Notes under the pieces: model-generated
What the model was told of the DNA's origin: nothing
Database searches by the model: none
Seen by the model: the letters and a program-made list of their open reading frames with translations, nothing else
Shown: piece by piece, positions 8,173-17,832 of the stretch
Numbering within the stretch: position 1 is the stretch's first letter
Layout: each line of letters begins with the position of its first letter
From: CAYFXE01 sp964347035
Lineage (GTDB): Bacteria; Acidobacteriota; Aminicenantia; Aminicenantales; Aminicenantaceae
Assembly (NCBI GenBank): GCA_964347035.1
Contig: CAYFXE010000014.1
Coordinates: 1-64,000, forward strand
Direction: 5' to 3'
DNA length: 64,000 nucleotides
Program-made: the position numbers and the translations under genes

Positions 8173-10002
8173 TCACTCGACTGTGACACTCTTGGCCAGG
8201 TTTCGAGGTTGATCCACATCTGCCCCCCTGATAGAGGCGATGTAATAAGCAAAAAGCTGGAGAGGAAGGGTTGTCAAAAACGGTGTGAATAGAGGATCGA
8301 TCTTAGGGATGGGGATCACTTTATCCACTTTTGTCTGAATCTCCTGGTCATCTTCGAAGGCCACGGCCAGTATGTATCCGATTCGCGTCTTAATTTCCGA
8401 GATGTTGCTCAGCATCTTGTCGTAGACTCTATCCTTGGGAACGATCACCATGGTTGGCATTTTTTCATCGATCAGAGCGATCGGACCGTGTTTCATCTCT
8501 CCTCCGGGATATCCTTCGGCATGAATATAAGATATCTCTTTCAGCTTGAGAGCGCCCTCGAGAGCAATCGGGAAGTTTACCCACCGACCTAAGTAGAGAA
8601 AATGGGAGAAAACGGTAAACTCTGTCGCCAATTTTTCCAGAGAATCGGCCTGATTGATGATGGCTTCCATTTTATGCGGGACACGCTGAAGAGCTTTAAT
8701 GTAGGAGAGAGACTCCTTTTCATCTAATGTCCCCTTTAATTGAGCTGCGTACAGGGCGATAAGCGCCAAAGCGGCCATCTGGGCCGAGAATGTTTTGGTC
8801 GCCGCCACCCCGATCTCAGGACCCGCGTGTGTGTAGAGGACTCCTCCGGCTTCTCTTGAGATGGAAGAGTTCACCACGTTGCAGAGGGCAAGTGTGAGGG
8901 GTTTTTTCTCTTTGACGGACCTCAAGGCAGCCAAGGAATCAGCGGTCTCCCCGGATTGGGAGATGACGATGACGAGAGATTCTTTATCCAGTATGTAATC
9001 GGTATAACGGTATTCTGAAGCATATTCCACATCAACAGGAATCTTGGCCAAGGACTCGATAAAACACTTCCCAACGAGTCCCGCATGGTAGGATGTTCCA
9101 CAGGCTATAATCACCACTCTTTTGATAGCAGCCAGAGACTGTGGCTCGATACCGATCTCATCTATCCAAACCTTTCCCGTGTCGAGCGACAACCGTCCTT
9201 GAAGAGTGTCCCGGACAACCTGGGGCTGTTCGAAGATTTCTTTGAGCATAAAATGCTTGAATCCTCTTTTCTCGACCATCAGGGGACTCCAGGAGATATG
9301 CTCGACCTTTTTTTCCAGAGCTTTACCGTTGAAATCAAAAAATTTGGCTTCCTTACTGTTGATGACAGCCAGCTCCTCATCTTCCAGGAAGACGATTTTT
9401 TGGGTATAGCTGAGGAGAGGATTGATATCGGAAGAAACGAGAAATTCCCCGTCTCCAAGCCCGACGACCGTGGGGGGACCAACCCTGGCAGCAACAATCT
9501 TACCCCGGTCCTCGGTAGAGAGGACAGCTATCGCATAGGCCCCTTCCAATTCTTTAGCAGCTTTTCGAACAGCTTCCTCCAGGGAATCGTCAAAATATTT
9601 CTCGATGAGATGGGCGACCACCTCGGTGTCGGTCTCCGTGCGAAATGTATGCCCTTCTGTTTTGAGCTGTTCTTTTAGGGAGAGATAGTTTTCGATGATT
9701 CCGTTATGAACAACCACCAGATTCCCTTGGCAATCACGGTGTGGATGAGCATTCTCTTCACTCGGACGCCCGTGGGTTGCCCAGCGCGTGTGTCCGAGTC
9801 CGTAGCTCCCTTCGAGGGGGTCCTCCAGAAGACTTTTCTCTAAAGAACTGATTTTTCCCTCGACACGCCTGATCTGGACCTCATTTCCATCGACAACAGC
9901 GACTCCGGCTGAATCGTACCCCCTGTATTCGAGCTTTTTCAAGCCTTCAACAATGACGGAAACAACGTTTTTCGGTCCCACATACCCGATGATGCCGCAC
10001 AT
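8173..10002 (-). CDS. glmS: Glutamine-fructose-6-phosphate aminotransferase (isomerizing)
   Basis: 609 residues, full length. Begins MCGIIGYVG, where Cys2 is the N-terminal nucleophile of the glutaminase domain; HTRWATHGRPS binds glutamine. Two SIS sugar-isomerase domains follow (IACGTSYHAG, SQSGETADS), ending in the conserved LAKSVTVE tail. It makes glucosamine 6-phosphate for peptidoglycan and lipid A. Its ATG overlaps the stop of glmU by one base (TAATG), so the two are translationally coupled. No glmS ribozyme fits in the overlap. Confidence 0.96.
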   Translation of the reverse strand: MCGIIGYVGPKNVVSVIVEGLKKLEYRGYDSAGVAVVDGNEVQIRRVEGKISSLEKSLLEDPLEGSYGLGHTRWATHGRPSEENAHPHRDCQGNLVVVHNGIIENYLSLKEQLKTEGHTFRTETDTEVVAHLIEKYFDDSLEEAVRKAAKELEGAYAIAVLSTEDRGKIVAARVGPPTVVGLGDGEFLVSSDINPLLSYTQKIVFLEDEELAVINSKEAKFFDFNGKALEKKVEHISWSPLMVEKRGFKHFMLKEIFEQPQVVRDTLQGRLSLDTGKVWIDEIGIEPQSLAAIKRVVIIACGTSYHAGLVGKCFIESLAKIPVDVEYASEYRYTDYILDKESLVIVISQSGETADSLAALRSVKEKKPLTLALCNVVNSSISREAGGVLYTHAGPEIGVAATKTFSAQMAALALIALYAAQLKGTLDEKESLSYIKALQRVPHKMEAIINQADSLEKLATEFTVFSHFLYLGRWVNFPIALEGALKLKEISYIHAEGYPGGEMKHGPIALIDEKMPTMVIVPKDRVYDKMLSNISEIKTRIGYILAVAFEDDQEIQTKVDKVIPIPKIDPLFTPFLTTLPLQLFAYYIASIRGADVDQPRNLAKSVTVE

Positions 10003-11381
10003 TATTTTTCCTTCTTCTTCCTGGACCAGCCTCTTTTCTCAACCTGTTTCCCTCGGGAAACGGCTAAGGCCCCTGGAGGGACATTTTTGGTTATGGTCGA
10101 TCCAGCACCCACATAAGAGTTTTTCCCCACTTCAACAGGAGCCACAAGCTCTGTCCCGGAGCCGATGAAAGCACCTTTTCTGATGATTGTTTTGTATTTC
10201 TTCTGGCCATCATAGTTGCAGGTGATGGTTCCTGCACCGATGTTAACCTTCTCCTCAACTGTACAATCCCCCAAATAGCTTAGGTGTCCTGCCTTGGATT
10301 TCTTCCCAAAGACAGCGTTCTTCATCTCGACAAAATTGCCGATCCTGGCCCCCTCTCGAACGATGGATTTAGGTCTCAGGTGGGAGAAGGGTCCCACTTG
10401 GGCCTCATCATGAATCGTACTCTCTTCGATCATAGTAGAGCTCAAAATCTTAACTCTGTCACCTACCTTAGAATCGACGATATGAACAAAAGGATAAAGC
10501 CGACAATCTTGGCCTATGACCGTCTTGCCTTCAAGAAATACGGAAGAGTAGACAACCGTATCTCTCCCCACCTTGACCTCTGTTTCAATCCAGGCTGTCG
10601 CAGGATCATAGACCGTTACTCCACTCTCGGTGAGGGATTTGATTTTTCTCCTCCGCAGAATCTCTGCCGCCTTAGCTAACTCATAGCGGTCATTGATCCC
10701 CATGATTTCCTCAGGATGAGACGTCCTGTAAACTTCGACTTTCTTACCCTGACTGAGCAGGATCTCGATCGTATCTGTCAGATAGTATTCGCCTTTCCTA
10801 TTCTTGTTTGAAACTTTGGATAGCACCTGGAAAAGGTCTTTGACTCGGAAGAGATACACACCCGCATTAATCTCCCTGATCTGGCGCTCGGAGGGAGAGG
10901 CATCCTTCTCCTCGACGATCCTAGTTATTTTCTTCCCAGATCGAAGAATGCGACCAAATCCAGTTGGATTCTCCAATTCCGCACTCAAAAATGTCAAAGC
11001 ATTTCCTTTTCTCTGGTGAAAAGCCAAAAACGGCCTCAGAGTCTGCGGCTTGAGCAAAGGCAAATCCGCGTTGATGACAAGGAGGTCCTTGTCTTTTCTT
11101 TTGGCCAGAATATCCTTAGCTGAGAGGACGGCATGGGCTGTTCCCAGTTGTTTCTTTTGGACGACAAAACCCACTTTATCCGAAAGCGCCTCCTCCATCA
11201 CAGCCTTCCTCTGATAGCCGACCACGACAAACACTTTCTCTGGCTTCAACTTAAGCACACAATCCAGCACATAACGGAGCATAGATTTTCCCAGCAGGGT
11301 GTGAAGCACCTTGATTTTATTAGATTTGAACCTCGTGCCCTCGCCTGCGGCCAGGATCAGAGCTAAAAAGCCTTGTCTCAT
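10002..11381 (-). CDS. glmU: Bifunctional UDP-N-acetylglucosamine pyrophosphorylase / glucosamine-1-phosphate N-acetyltransferase
   Basis: 459 residues, usual length. The N-terminal nucleotidyltransferase has LILAAGEGTRFKSNKIKVLH, and NADLPLL near residue 100. The C-terminal half is a left-handed beta-helix of hexapeptide repeats with the acetyltransferase segment HLSYLGDCTVEEKVNIGAGT. It supplies UDP-GlcNAc from glucosamine 1-phosphate. It sits between the TPR gene (4-bp overlap, ATGA) and glmS (1-bp overlap) in one operon. It ends in a basic tail (KRGWSRKKKEK). Confidence 0.95.
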   Translation of the reverse strand: MRQGFLALILAAGEGTRFKSNKIKVLHTLLGKSMLRYVLDCVLKLKPEKVFVVVGYQRKAVMEEALSDKVGFVVQKKQLGTAHAVLSAKDILAKRKDKDLLVINADLPLLKPQTLRPFLAFHQRKGNALTFLSAELENPTGFGRILRSGKKITRIVEEKDASPSERQIREINAGVYLFRVKDLFQVLSKVSNKNRKGEYYLTDTIEILLSQGKKVEVYRTSHPEEIMGINDRYELAKAAEILRRRKIKSLTESGVTVYDPATAWIETEVKVGRDTVVYSSVFLEGKTVIGQDCRLYPFVHIVDSKVGDRVKILSSTMIEESTIHDEAQVGPFSHLRPKSIVREGARIGNFVEMKNAVFGKKSKAGHLSYLGDCTVEEKVNIGAGTITCNYDGQKKYKTIIRKGAFIGSGTELVAPVEVGKNSYVGAGSTITKNVPPGALAVSRGKQVEKRGWSRKKKEK

Positions 11382-11887
11382 GTCATTCTCGTGATCAGCT
11401 TAAATTTTTTATCCTCTCTAAGGTTTTCGAAGTCACTTTCGTTCTGGGCCAGGATGCTGAAATACTTATCCATCTGAATGGCTCTCTTCAGATGATCTAA
11501 ACACTCATCTTTCTTACCCATCAGAAAAAAGGCATCAGCCATGAGATAGAGAATTTTTCCTTCTTTTGGTTTCATCTGCCGAGCCTTTTCCAAACATTTC
11601 AGAGCTTCTTGATAATCTCCTTGATTCATCCTGTAAACACTATGTTGATAATAATCATCGAATGTTTTGAGTTGAATTTTCTCCTTTTTCTTCCGCTCTT
11701 CAGATATGGTCAGGTAGATTCGAGCTCGATCCAGTATTTCCTTCTCAGAAGGACATTTTGCTACGAATGTTTTCAAGAGTTCAGAGGCTTTAACAAAATC
11801 TCCTTTGCGGAAAACCTTCATAGCCTGTTCGTAAGCAGTTAGTACCCTCTGGAATTCATCTTTTTTCTCGCTTTTTTCACTCGCCAA
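11378..11887 (-). CDS. TPR-repeat protein leading the glmU-glmS operon
   Basis: 169 residues with about three tetratricopeptide-like repeats (AYEQAMKVFRKGDFVKASELL; MNQGDYQEALKCLEKARQMKP; YLMADAFFLMGKKDECLDHL). The start is probably the TTG at 11887, because GGAGGG lies six bases before it. No signal peptide; cytoplasmic. Its stop overlaps the glmU start by 4 bp, so it is cotranslated with the UDP-GlcNAc genes. The TPRs suggest a scaffold; the partner is unknown. Confidence 0.75.
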   Translation of the reverse strand: MASEKSEKKDEFQRVLTAYEQAMKVFRKGDFVKASELLKTFVAKCPSEKEILDRARIYLTISEERKKKEKIQLKTFDDYYQHSVYRMNQGDYQEALKCLEKARQMKPKEGKILYLMADAFFLMGKKDECLDHLKRAIQMDKYFSILAQNESDFENLREDKKFKLITRMT

Positions 11888-11922
11888 TTTGGCCCTCCCT
11901 CAAACACTTAAAATGATCATTT

Positions 11923-11951
11923 ATTCTATCTCAGACATTAAAAATTGACAA
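11923..11951 (-). promoter_or_regulatory. Promoter of the TPR-glmU-glmS operon
   Basis: On the minus strand TTGTCA (11946-11951), exactly 17 bp, then TAGAAT (11923-11928), ending 35 bp before the TTG start at 11887. Good fit to sigma-70; no other promoter is needed for the three overlapping genes. Confidence 0.55.
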
Positions 11952-12220
11952 GAGGAAGCAAGCATTTCTATTTCCATAATAGGAGTGAGGATTGAGAAGT
12001 CGTCGCCTCCCATCCCTCATTCTTTTTATCCAGAATAAATATTTAGTTTCTTCTCTATTTTAATATCATTCTTCAAGAACGTGAGCGCTAAGTAAATAAC
12101 CTTTCGGGATGATTCTCAAGGTGATTTTTAATATCTCTGTGGGTGAAGCATCCAATTTTCCTCATTCAAATCAATTAAAAAAATAAGGGGAACCTGATGA
12201 TACCCGAAAAGAAGTCTTTT
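11952..12220. other. Non-coding stretch between two minus-strand transcription units
   Basis: About 270 bp between the glmU operon promoter and the end of lpxC. I see no coding frame, tRNA or strong terminator hairpin. Confidence 0.4.
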
Positions 12221-13057
12221 TTAAATATATCTCCAGCACTCTGGGCTTTCTAGGAGAGAGCGAACCGCTTGGAGATGAAGAGTATGCCCAGCTTTATAGG
12301 CTTTGAAATGGCCGATAAGGGGATGCCCAACAAGGGAAAGATCGCCGATTAAATCCAAAATTTTGTGGCGCACAAACTCATCCGGGAAACGAAGTGGACC
12401 ATTGATGACTCCCTGGTCATCCAGGACCAAAGCATTCTCGAACGATCCTCCGAGAGCCAAACCCTTTTTCCTAAGTGCCTCCACATCTTTTAAAAAACCA
12501 AATGTCCGCGCTGGAGCAATTTCTTTCTTAAAGTTGTTGACATTGATTTCAAGGCTCAATTCTTGCTTCTGAATAGCAGGATGGTCAAACTCGATACCAT
12601 AGGTGATGTTAAATTGTGTGTCGGGATACCATGATACAGAAGCCTCCGCGTCCCCGACTGTAAAAGGTTTGATGATCCTTATGGTCTCTTTTTTCTGAGG
12701 AAGCACTCGCACACCTGCTTGGATGAGAAAGTCAACCAACGAAGAAGCGCTCCCGTCCAAGATGGGGACTTCCTCCCCATCCATCTCCACGACTAAACTA
12801 TCGATCCCTAAAACAAAAAGCACAGCCAGCAGGTGTTCCAGTGTTCGGATTCGGAATTCTTCGGAGACAAGGCAAACATGGTTGTTGGCTTCGATCCTCT
12901 TCCATTCAAGAGGGAGTTCCAGGTTCTTGAGATCCGTTCTCCGGAAGATTATCTGGCCACCAGAGGAAGGCATGAGTCGGAGATGCACCTGTTTTCCAGA
13001 GTGGATCCCGATGCCGGAAAGGTGCGCTTCTTTTTGGGTCGTGAGTATCTGCTTCAT
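12221..13057 (-). CDS. lpxC: UDP-3-O-acyl-N-acetylglucosamine deacetylase
   Basis: 278 residues, slightly short of the usual ~300. This zinc enzyme commits UDP-acyl-GlcNAc to lipid A. Zinc ligands are visible: His in RTLEHLLA (near residue 77) and the HKILDLIGD motif near residue 230, followed by GHPLIGHFKAYKAGH, which holds the catalytic His. The presence of lpxC implies a lipopolysaccharide outer membrane. It is transcribed alone on the minus strand; the rest of the raetz pathway is outside the window. Confidence 0.93.
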   Translation of the reverse strand: MKQILTTQKEAHLSGIGIHSGKQVHLRLMPSSGGQIIFRRTDLKNLELPLEWKRIEANNHVCLVSEEFRIRTLEHLLAVLFVLGIDSLVVEMDGEEVPILDGSASSLVDFLIQAGVRVLPQKKETIRIIKPFTVGDAEASVSWYPDTQFNITYGIEFDHPAIQKQELSLEINVNNFKKEIAPARTFGFLKDVEALRKKGLALGGSFENALVLDDQGVINGPLRFPDEFVRHKILDLIGDLSLVGHPLIGHFKAYKAGHTLHLQAVRSLLESPECWRYI

Positions 13058-13075
13058 CCTCGAATCTTCTTCTCC

Positions 13076-13106
13076 AGTATACCCTATCTGGATCTTTCCC
13101 TGTCAA
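13076..13106 (-). promoter_or_regulatory. Possible lpxC promoter
   Basis: Minus-strand TTGACA (13101-13106) and TATACT (13076-13081) separated by 19 bp, just upstream of the lpxC ATG at 13057. Both hexamers are good; the spacer is longer than ideal. Confidence 0.45.
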
Positions 13107-13170
13107 ATAAAAATGAGCAGTGACTCAGTTATCAGTTATCAGAAAGGATAGATTTTTTTTATATGTCTGA

Positions 13171-13255
13171 GCTGGGGTCAGGCCTTATCCCAAGGTTTTG
13201 TACTCGGGTAATGGTAGAGACAAGGCGCTTCTGGACGACAAGGCCTGACCCCAGC
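13171..13255. repeat. Palindromic GGGGTCAG element, copy 2 (85 bp)
   Basis: Perfect 16-bp terminal inverted repeats: GCTGGGGTCAGGCCTT at 13171-13186 and its complement at 13240-13255. Copy 4 at 38898-38983, read on the other strand, matches over its whole length with roughly a dozen differences, including the internal TTTTGTACTCG, so these two are true homologues and not just similar ends. It lies between divergent lpxC and larB. Confidence 0.8.
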
Positions 13256-13321
13256 AGCAGCCGGAAACAAAGATGCTTACGCCTGTCCCTTTTTTCTTGA
13301 ACTAGGATTAACGAATGACTT

Positions 13322-14083
13322 ATGATAGACTTTAAAAAAATGAAAGCCAGACTGAAGGATATTATCAAAAAGGTCTACGAGAAAAAAATTTCACCGGAGG
13401 AGGCCCTTAAGCTCCTCAAGGACTATCCCTATAAGGATCTCGATTTTGCTAAGATCGATCATCATCGAGAACTGAGACGGGGATTCCCCGAGATCGTTTA
13501 CGGACAGGGAAAAACAAAGGAACAAATCGCCAAGATTGCCGAAGAGATCCTTAAAAAAGGAAGCAACCTCCTCATCACCAAAGTGGAATCCCCTGTCTAT
13601 GCCGAGATGAAGAAAAAAATACCCAAAATACAATACAATTCCTCAGGAAAAACCATCTTCCTCAAACAAAAAGTTCCCTCCCCAGGAAAGGGAAAAATCG
13701 TGATCATCACCGCGGGAACTTCCGATATTCCAGTAGCTGAAGAAGCTTATGTGACCTGTGACGTTTTGGGTAACGAGGTCGAAAAAATCTACGATGTCGG
13801 CGTGGCCGGAATTCACCGCCTGTTCGGAGAGTATGACAGGTTCTCGAGTGCCAGGGTTATTATCGTTATCGCTGGGATGGAAGGCGCACTCCCCAGTGTG
13901 GTGGCCGGAATGACTGATATTCCGATAGTCGCCGTCCCCACGAGTATCGGGTATGGAGCGAGTTTGAACGGCCTGGCGGCTCTCCTCGCCATGCTCAATT
14001 CCTGCCCGGGAGGAGTGGCTGTCGTGAATATCGACAACGGATTCGGGGCGGCCTACCTTGCCAGTTTGATAAATCATCTTTAA
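13322..14083 (+). CDS. larB: LarB-type carboxylase of nickel-pincer cofactor synthesis
   Basis: 253 residues. The C-terminal half is a PurE (AIR carboxylase)-like domain with GTSDIPVAEEA, GVAGIHRLF, GMEGALPSVVAG and PTSIGYGASLNG, the pattern of LarB, which carboxylates and hydrolyses nicotinic acid adenine dinucleotide in nickel-pincer cofactor synthesis. The N-terminal part carries the family's GFPEIVYGQGKT segment. No larC, larE or lactate racemase gene is next to it, so pathway completeness cannot be judged here. A second ATG (MKARL, 18 bp in) is an alternative start. Confidence 0.88.
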   Translation: MIDFKKMKARLKDIIKKVYEKKISPEEALKLLKDYPYKDLDFAKIDHHRELRRGFPEIVYGQGKTKEQIAKIAEEILKKGSNLLITKVESPVYAEMKKKIPKIQYNSSGKTIFLKQKVPSPGKGKIVIITAGTSDIPVAEEAYVTCDVLGNEVEKIYDVGVAGIHRLFGEYDRFSSARVIIVIAGMEGALPSVVAGMTDIPIVAVPTSIGYGASLNGLAALLAMLNSCPGGVAVVNIDNGFGAAYLASLINHL

Positions 14084-14140
14084 TCCTCGTCTTTCACCAA
14101 GGAAATATCATAACACCATAATTTTTAATGACTTAGCCGC

Positions 14141-14169
14141 TTGACAAACAGGGATTTCACTCCTATATT
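14141..14169 (+). promoter_or_regulatory. Promoter of dnaG-rpoD
   Basis: TTGACA (14141-14146), 17-bp spacer, TATATT (14164-14169), 37 bp before the dnaG ATG. Near-consensus sigma-70 promoter, clearly serving the primase and sigma factor pair. Confidence 0.7.
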
Positions 14170-14206
14170 TACTAGGTAAATAATCCCACACTCTGGGTCA
14201 ATAACG

Positions 14207-15991
14207 ATGGAAATCGTCGATCAAGTAAGACAAGTTGCCAACATCATCGATATCGCCTCGCAATATACCACTTTAAGAAAACGAGGAAAAAGACACGTGG
14301 GACTCTGTCCTTTCCACTCTGAAAAGGACCCTTCTTTCACGGTGGACGAGGAGAAGCAGCTCTTTCATTGTTTTGGCTGCGGGACGGGTGGGGACATCTT
14401 TACCTTGGTCATGGAGAAGGAAAACCTCAGTTTTCCAGAAGCCCTCAAGTATCTGGCTCAAAAGTACAATATTTCTCTTCCTCAAGAGAGACTGGGATCT
14501 CCAAAACGCCTCAAAGAAAAAGAAAAATTATTCAAAATAAATCAAATGGCGTTGGCTTTTTTCAAGAAAAACCTGTTTAACACCCGAGAAGGACAAAAGG
14601 CTCTGGCTTACCTTGAAAAGAGGAACATCCCAGAAAACACCATTCAAGAACTCAAGATTGGTTATGCCCTAAATTCCTGGGATTCACTTCTCTCCTTTTT
14701 TCAGGGTAAGGGAATCACACCTCCACTCCTAGAGAAATCTGGACTGGTCATTCCACGAGAAAAAAAAGAAGGCTATTACGACCGTTTTCGAGGAAGAATC
14801 ATCTTTCCGATATTTGATGTCAACGGAAAAGTCGTGGCTTTTGGAGGGAGAACAATAGTTGATGCTGACCCCAAATACTTGAACTCTCCCGATACTCCCG
14901 TATATTCCAAAGGAGAGTTACTGTATGGGCTGAACTTTTGTAAAGAGTCCATCCGCGAAGAAGGGGAAGTCATCCTGGTGGAAGGATACACAGACTTTAC
15001 TTCCCTGTATGGAAAGGGAATAGCAAATATTGCTGCTTCTTTAGGAACAAGTTTAACTTCTCATCAGGTTATTCTCGCCAAAAGGTTCGCGCCCAGGATT
15101 ATCCTGAGTTATGATGCTGATGCGGCCGGAGAGAAGGCAGCGCTCAGAGCTATATCTCTCTGTTTTGAAAATGAAGTTCAAATTAAAATCATGGATTTAC
15201 CTCTAAACACAGATCCGGATAACTTTATCAATAAACAGGGTCCTGCGGCATTCAATAAACTGGTGGAAACAAGCACGCCTGGCTTAAGATTCTTGGTCGA
15301 TTATCAGTTAAGAGAAAACAAAGGTGAGACGCCAGAAGAGAAAAGCAAGGTTGCCGGGAGTGTAATGGAAGAATTAGAGAAGATTCCAAATCATGTGACT
15401 CAAAGTGAGTACGTCAAGAAGGCCAGCGAACTTCTCGATATAAATGAAGACGCGTTTCGGAGAATAGCTCGTCAAAAGCCTGAGGAAGGAAAAAGCTATA
15501 AGAAAACGCCTTTCTTCCCGGCGGAAAAGAGGCTTCTTCAGATTCTGTTTGAAGATAAGCTGATCGCTCCCTATGTCTATTCAGAGATGAAACCTGAAGA
15601 CGTTGACGGATTGACGGGAGAGCCTTTATTCCAGGCTCTATCTGATACTTTCAAAGAAGGGAAAGAATTGAAATTTCACGAATTCAAGGAGAAAACAGAT
15701 CCAACACTCCTAAGCTTTCTCTCTGAAATCCTGCTTGAGACAGGCCAACCCCCCACCCTGGAGGAAGCCCTGGATTGCCTTTATACCTTGAGAAAGTATT
15801 CCCTGGAAACCCGATGCAGAAAACTCCAGACCGAAATAAGAAGACTAGAGAAACAGGGTGATAAGAAAAAGCCTCTCTCACTCCTGAATCAAATCCAGGA
15901 GATTAAAAAACAATTGACCTTCTTATCGGAACAAAACACTCAAGAATTAAGTTATAATAAAAGGGATAGAGCCACTGTAGATAGGAGTTAA
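14207..15991 (+). CDS. dnaG: DNA primase
   Basis: 594 residues. N-terminal CHC2 zinc finger (CPFHSEKDPSF then FHCFGCGTGGD), central TOPRIM core with VILVEGYTDF and the DADAAGEKA acidic motif, and a C-terminal helicase-binding-like region. It makes RNA primers at replication forks. rpoD starts 2 bp after its stop, the classic macromolecular-synthesis arrangement, here without rpsU in front. Confidence 0.95.
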   Translation: MEIVDQVRQVANIIDIASQYTTLRKRGKRHVGLCPFHSEKDPSFTVDEEKQLFHCFGCGTGGDIFTLVMEKENLSFPEALKYLAQKYNISLPQERLGSPKRLKEKEKLFKINQMALAFFKKNLFNTREGQKALAYLEKRNIPENTIQELKIGYALNSWDSLLSFFQGKGITPPLLEKSGLVIPREKKEGYYDRFRGRIIFPIFDVNGKVVAFGGRTIVDADPKYLNSPDTPVYSKGELLYGLNFCKESIREEGEVILVEGYTDFTSLYGKGIANIAASLGTSLTSHQVILAKRFAPRIILSYDADAAGEKAALRAISLCFENEVQIKIMDLPLNTDPDNFINKQGPAAFNKLVETSTPGLRFLVDYQLRENKGETPEEKSKVAGSVMEELEKIPNHVTQSEYVKKASELLDINEDAFRRIARQKPEEGKSYKKTPFFPAEKRLLQILFEDKLIAPYVYSEMKPEDVDGLTGEPLFQALSDTFKEGKELKFHEFKEKTDPTLLSFLSEILLETGQPPTLEEALDCLYTLRKYSLETRCRKLQTEIRRLEKQGDKKKPLSLLNQIQEIKKQLTFLSEQNTQELSYNKRDRATVDRS

Positions 15992-15993
15992 AA

Positions 15994-17616
15994 TTGTCAA
16001 CGGATGATAAATTCCAAAAAGACGATATCGATGAACTGATCTCCAAAGGAAGGAAACAAGGGTATCTTCTGTTCGAGGAGATCGATAAGACTTTCCATGA
16101 TGATTTGAAACAGAATCGAGAATTTAACGATTTTCTAAGCTCCATGGATGAATACGGGATCAAGATCCTAGACACCAAACAAAGGAAAATTATCCCCAAG
16201 AGAAAAAAGAGTGACCTGGTTTCCCTCGAAGGTTTGGAGCGGACCACTGACCCAGTGAAGCTCTATTTAAGAGAAATGGGCAATATCTCGCTCCTTACCC
16301 GAGAGGGCGAAATCGCCATTGCCCGAGAGATCGAGAGGGGAGAAAAAGCGATCATCAAGGCACTCTCCAAAACCCGACTCGTCCTCGACGAAGTCTTAGC
16401 TCTGGAAGACATCATAAACGAGAATCCAGAAGTCATTCACGATGTGTTTGATCTTAGTGAAGAAGATGTCAGCGAAGGAAAACTCGAGGAAAAAAGAAAA
16501 CAGATCGTTGAAAAAATAAAAAAAATAAAGGAGTTGAGTGCTCAACTCGATAAACTCCCGCATGCAAGAAAATTCATGTTTCAACGGGGACGGTATATCG
16601 TGATGATGAGCGGGATCATTATGGGACTCAATATCCGTTATGCCCTTCGTGAAAAAATTATCGAAATTCTAAGAGAAAAGCTGAAAACCATCAATGAGCT
16701 TGAGGAGATAAAGGAGGAACTCAACCTCTCTCTCAACCGTGTCAAGAAGAAAGAAAGAATCCAAGAATTGAAGCAAAGAATCAAAGAAATCAATAAATCA
16801 CTAGGAACATACCAGAGAGAAATAGGTCTCGATTCTCAAGCTTTGAGGAAAACCCTCAGAGCCATCACCACTGGAAAAAAGATTAGCGACCAGGCGAAGA
16901 AGGAATTGGTGGCAGCCAACCTGAGACTTGTGGTCTCGATTGCCAAAAAATACAGCAACCGGGGGCTGCAGTTTCTCGACTTAATCCAAGAAGGCAACAT
17001 GGGATTGATGAAGGCTGTGGAAAAATTTGAATACCGAAGGGGATATAAGTTTTCAACTTATGCTACCTGGTGGATTAGGCAAGCTATAACCAGAGCCATT
17101 GCCGATCAAGCCCGAACAATCCGCATTCCTGTGCACATGATAGAGACCATCAATAAACTCATCCGAGTCTCCAGGAGTCTAGTCCAAGAAATAGGGAGAG
17201 AGCCAAGCTGTGAAGAGATCGCCAGAAAAATGGATATGCCCGTCAACAAAGTTAGAAAAATCATCAAGATTGCCCAAGAACCCATCTCTCTCGAAACACC
17301 GATAGGTGAGGAAGAGGACAGTCATCTGGGAGACTTCATCGAAGACAAGCTTATTCCATCTCCCCCTGATACTGTGATTCACATAAACCTGAGAGAGCAG
17401 ATCGAGGAAGCCCTCAAATCCCTCACAGAGAGAGAGGCCAAAGTTCTCAAGATGAGATTCGGATTGGGGGACGGGAATGAGCATACCTTGGAAGAAGTGG
17501 GCCAACAGTTCAAGGTCACTCGTGAGCGTATCCGACAGATCGAGGCCAAGGCTCTTAGGAAGCTGAAACATCCCAGCCGCAGCCGGAAACTGAAGTCTTT
17601 CACTGATACAGATTAA
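15994..17616 (+). CDS. rpoD: Primary RNA polymerase sigma factor RpoD
   Basis: 540 residues. Region 1.2 (DPVKLYLREMGNISLLT), a non-conserved helical insert (about residues 130-290), region 2 (SIAKKYSNRGLQFLDLIQEG and YKFSTYATWWIRQAI), region 3 and region 4.2 (VTRERIRQIEAKALRKLKH) are in order, so this is a housekeeping sigma-70. The start is a TTG at 15994, supported by TAGGAGT seven bases upstream. It lies 2 bp behind dnaG. The near-consensus promoters in this window agree with its DNA-binding regions. Confidence 0.96.
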   Translation: MSTDDKFQKDDIDELISKGRKQGYLLFEEIDKTFHDDLKQNREFNDFLSSMDEYGIKILDTKQRKIIPKRKKSDLVSLEGLERTTDPVKLYLREMGNISLLTREGEIAIAREIERGEKAIIKALSKTRLVLDEVLALEDIINENPEVIHDVFDLSEEDVSEGKLEEKRKQIVEKIKKIKELSAQLDKLPHARKFMFQRGRYIVMMSGIIMGLNIRYALREKIIEILREKLKTINELEEIKEELNLSLNRVKKKERIQELKQRIKEINKSLGTYQREIGLDSQALRKTLRAITTGKKISDQAKKELVAANLRLVVSIAKKYSNRGLQFLDLIQEGNMGLMKAVEKFEYRRGYKFSTYATWWIRQAITRAIADQARTIRIPVHMIETINKLIRVSRSLVQEIGREPSCEEIARKMDMPVNKVRKIIKIAQEPISLETPIGEEEDSHLGDFIEDKLIPSPPDTVIHINLREQIEEALKSLTEREAKVLKMRFGLGDGNEHTLEEVGQQFKVTRERIRQIEAKALRKLKHPSRSRKLKSFTDTD

Positions 17617-17832
17617 TAGAGGGGGACGCTCCCCAAAGGACCACCCTTTTCTCCTCTGTCTAGTCTTATCACGATATTTTCAAAATCATCTCAGTACTAC
17701 CCGATGAAATCAGCGATGATTTGCGGTGCGCGTGCACTTTGAGGGACGTCCCAAATTGATCAATGATGGCATTTTGAGGTATGTCTCCGATTGCAATTGA
17801 CTTGAAAATAGAGATTTGTTATAAGTGATGCA

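Noticed and set aside
13120..13145. CAGTTATCAGTTATCAG as a CRISPR or tandem array
   Set aside because: Only two short units, no spacers. No CRISPR array or cas gene was seen in the window.
17617..17660. GGGGA/TCCCC hairpin after rpoD as terminator
   Set aside because: Stem of only five pairs and no T-run follows; too weak to call.
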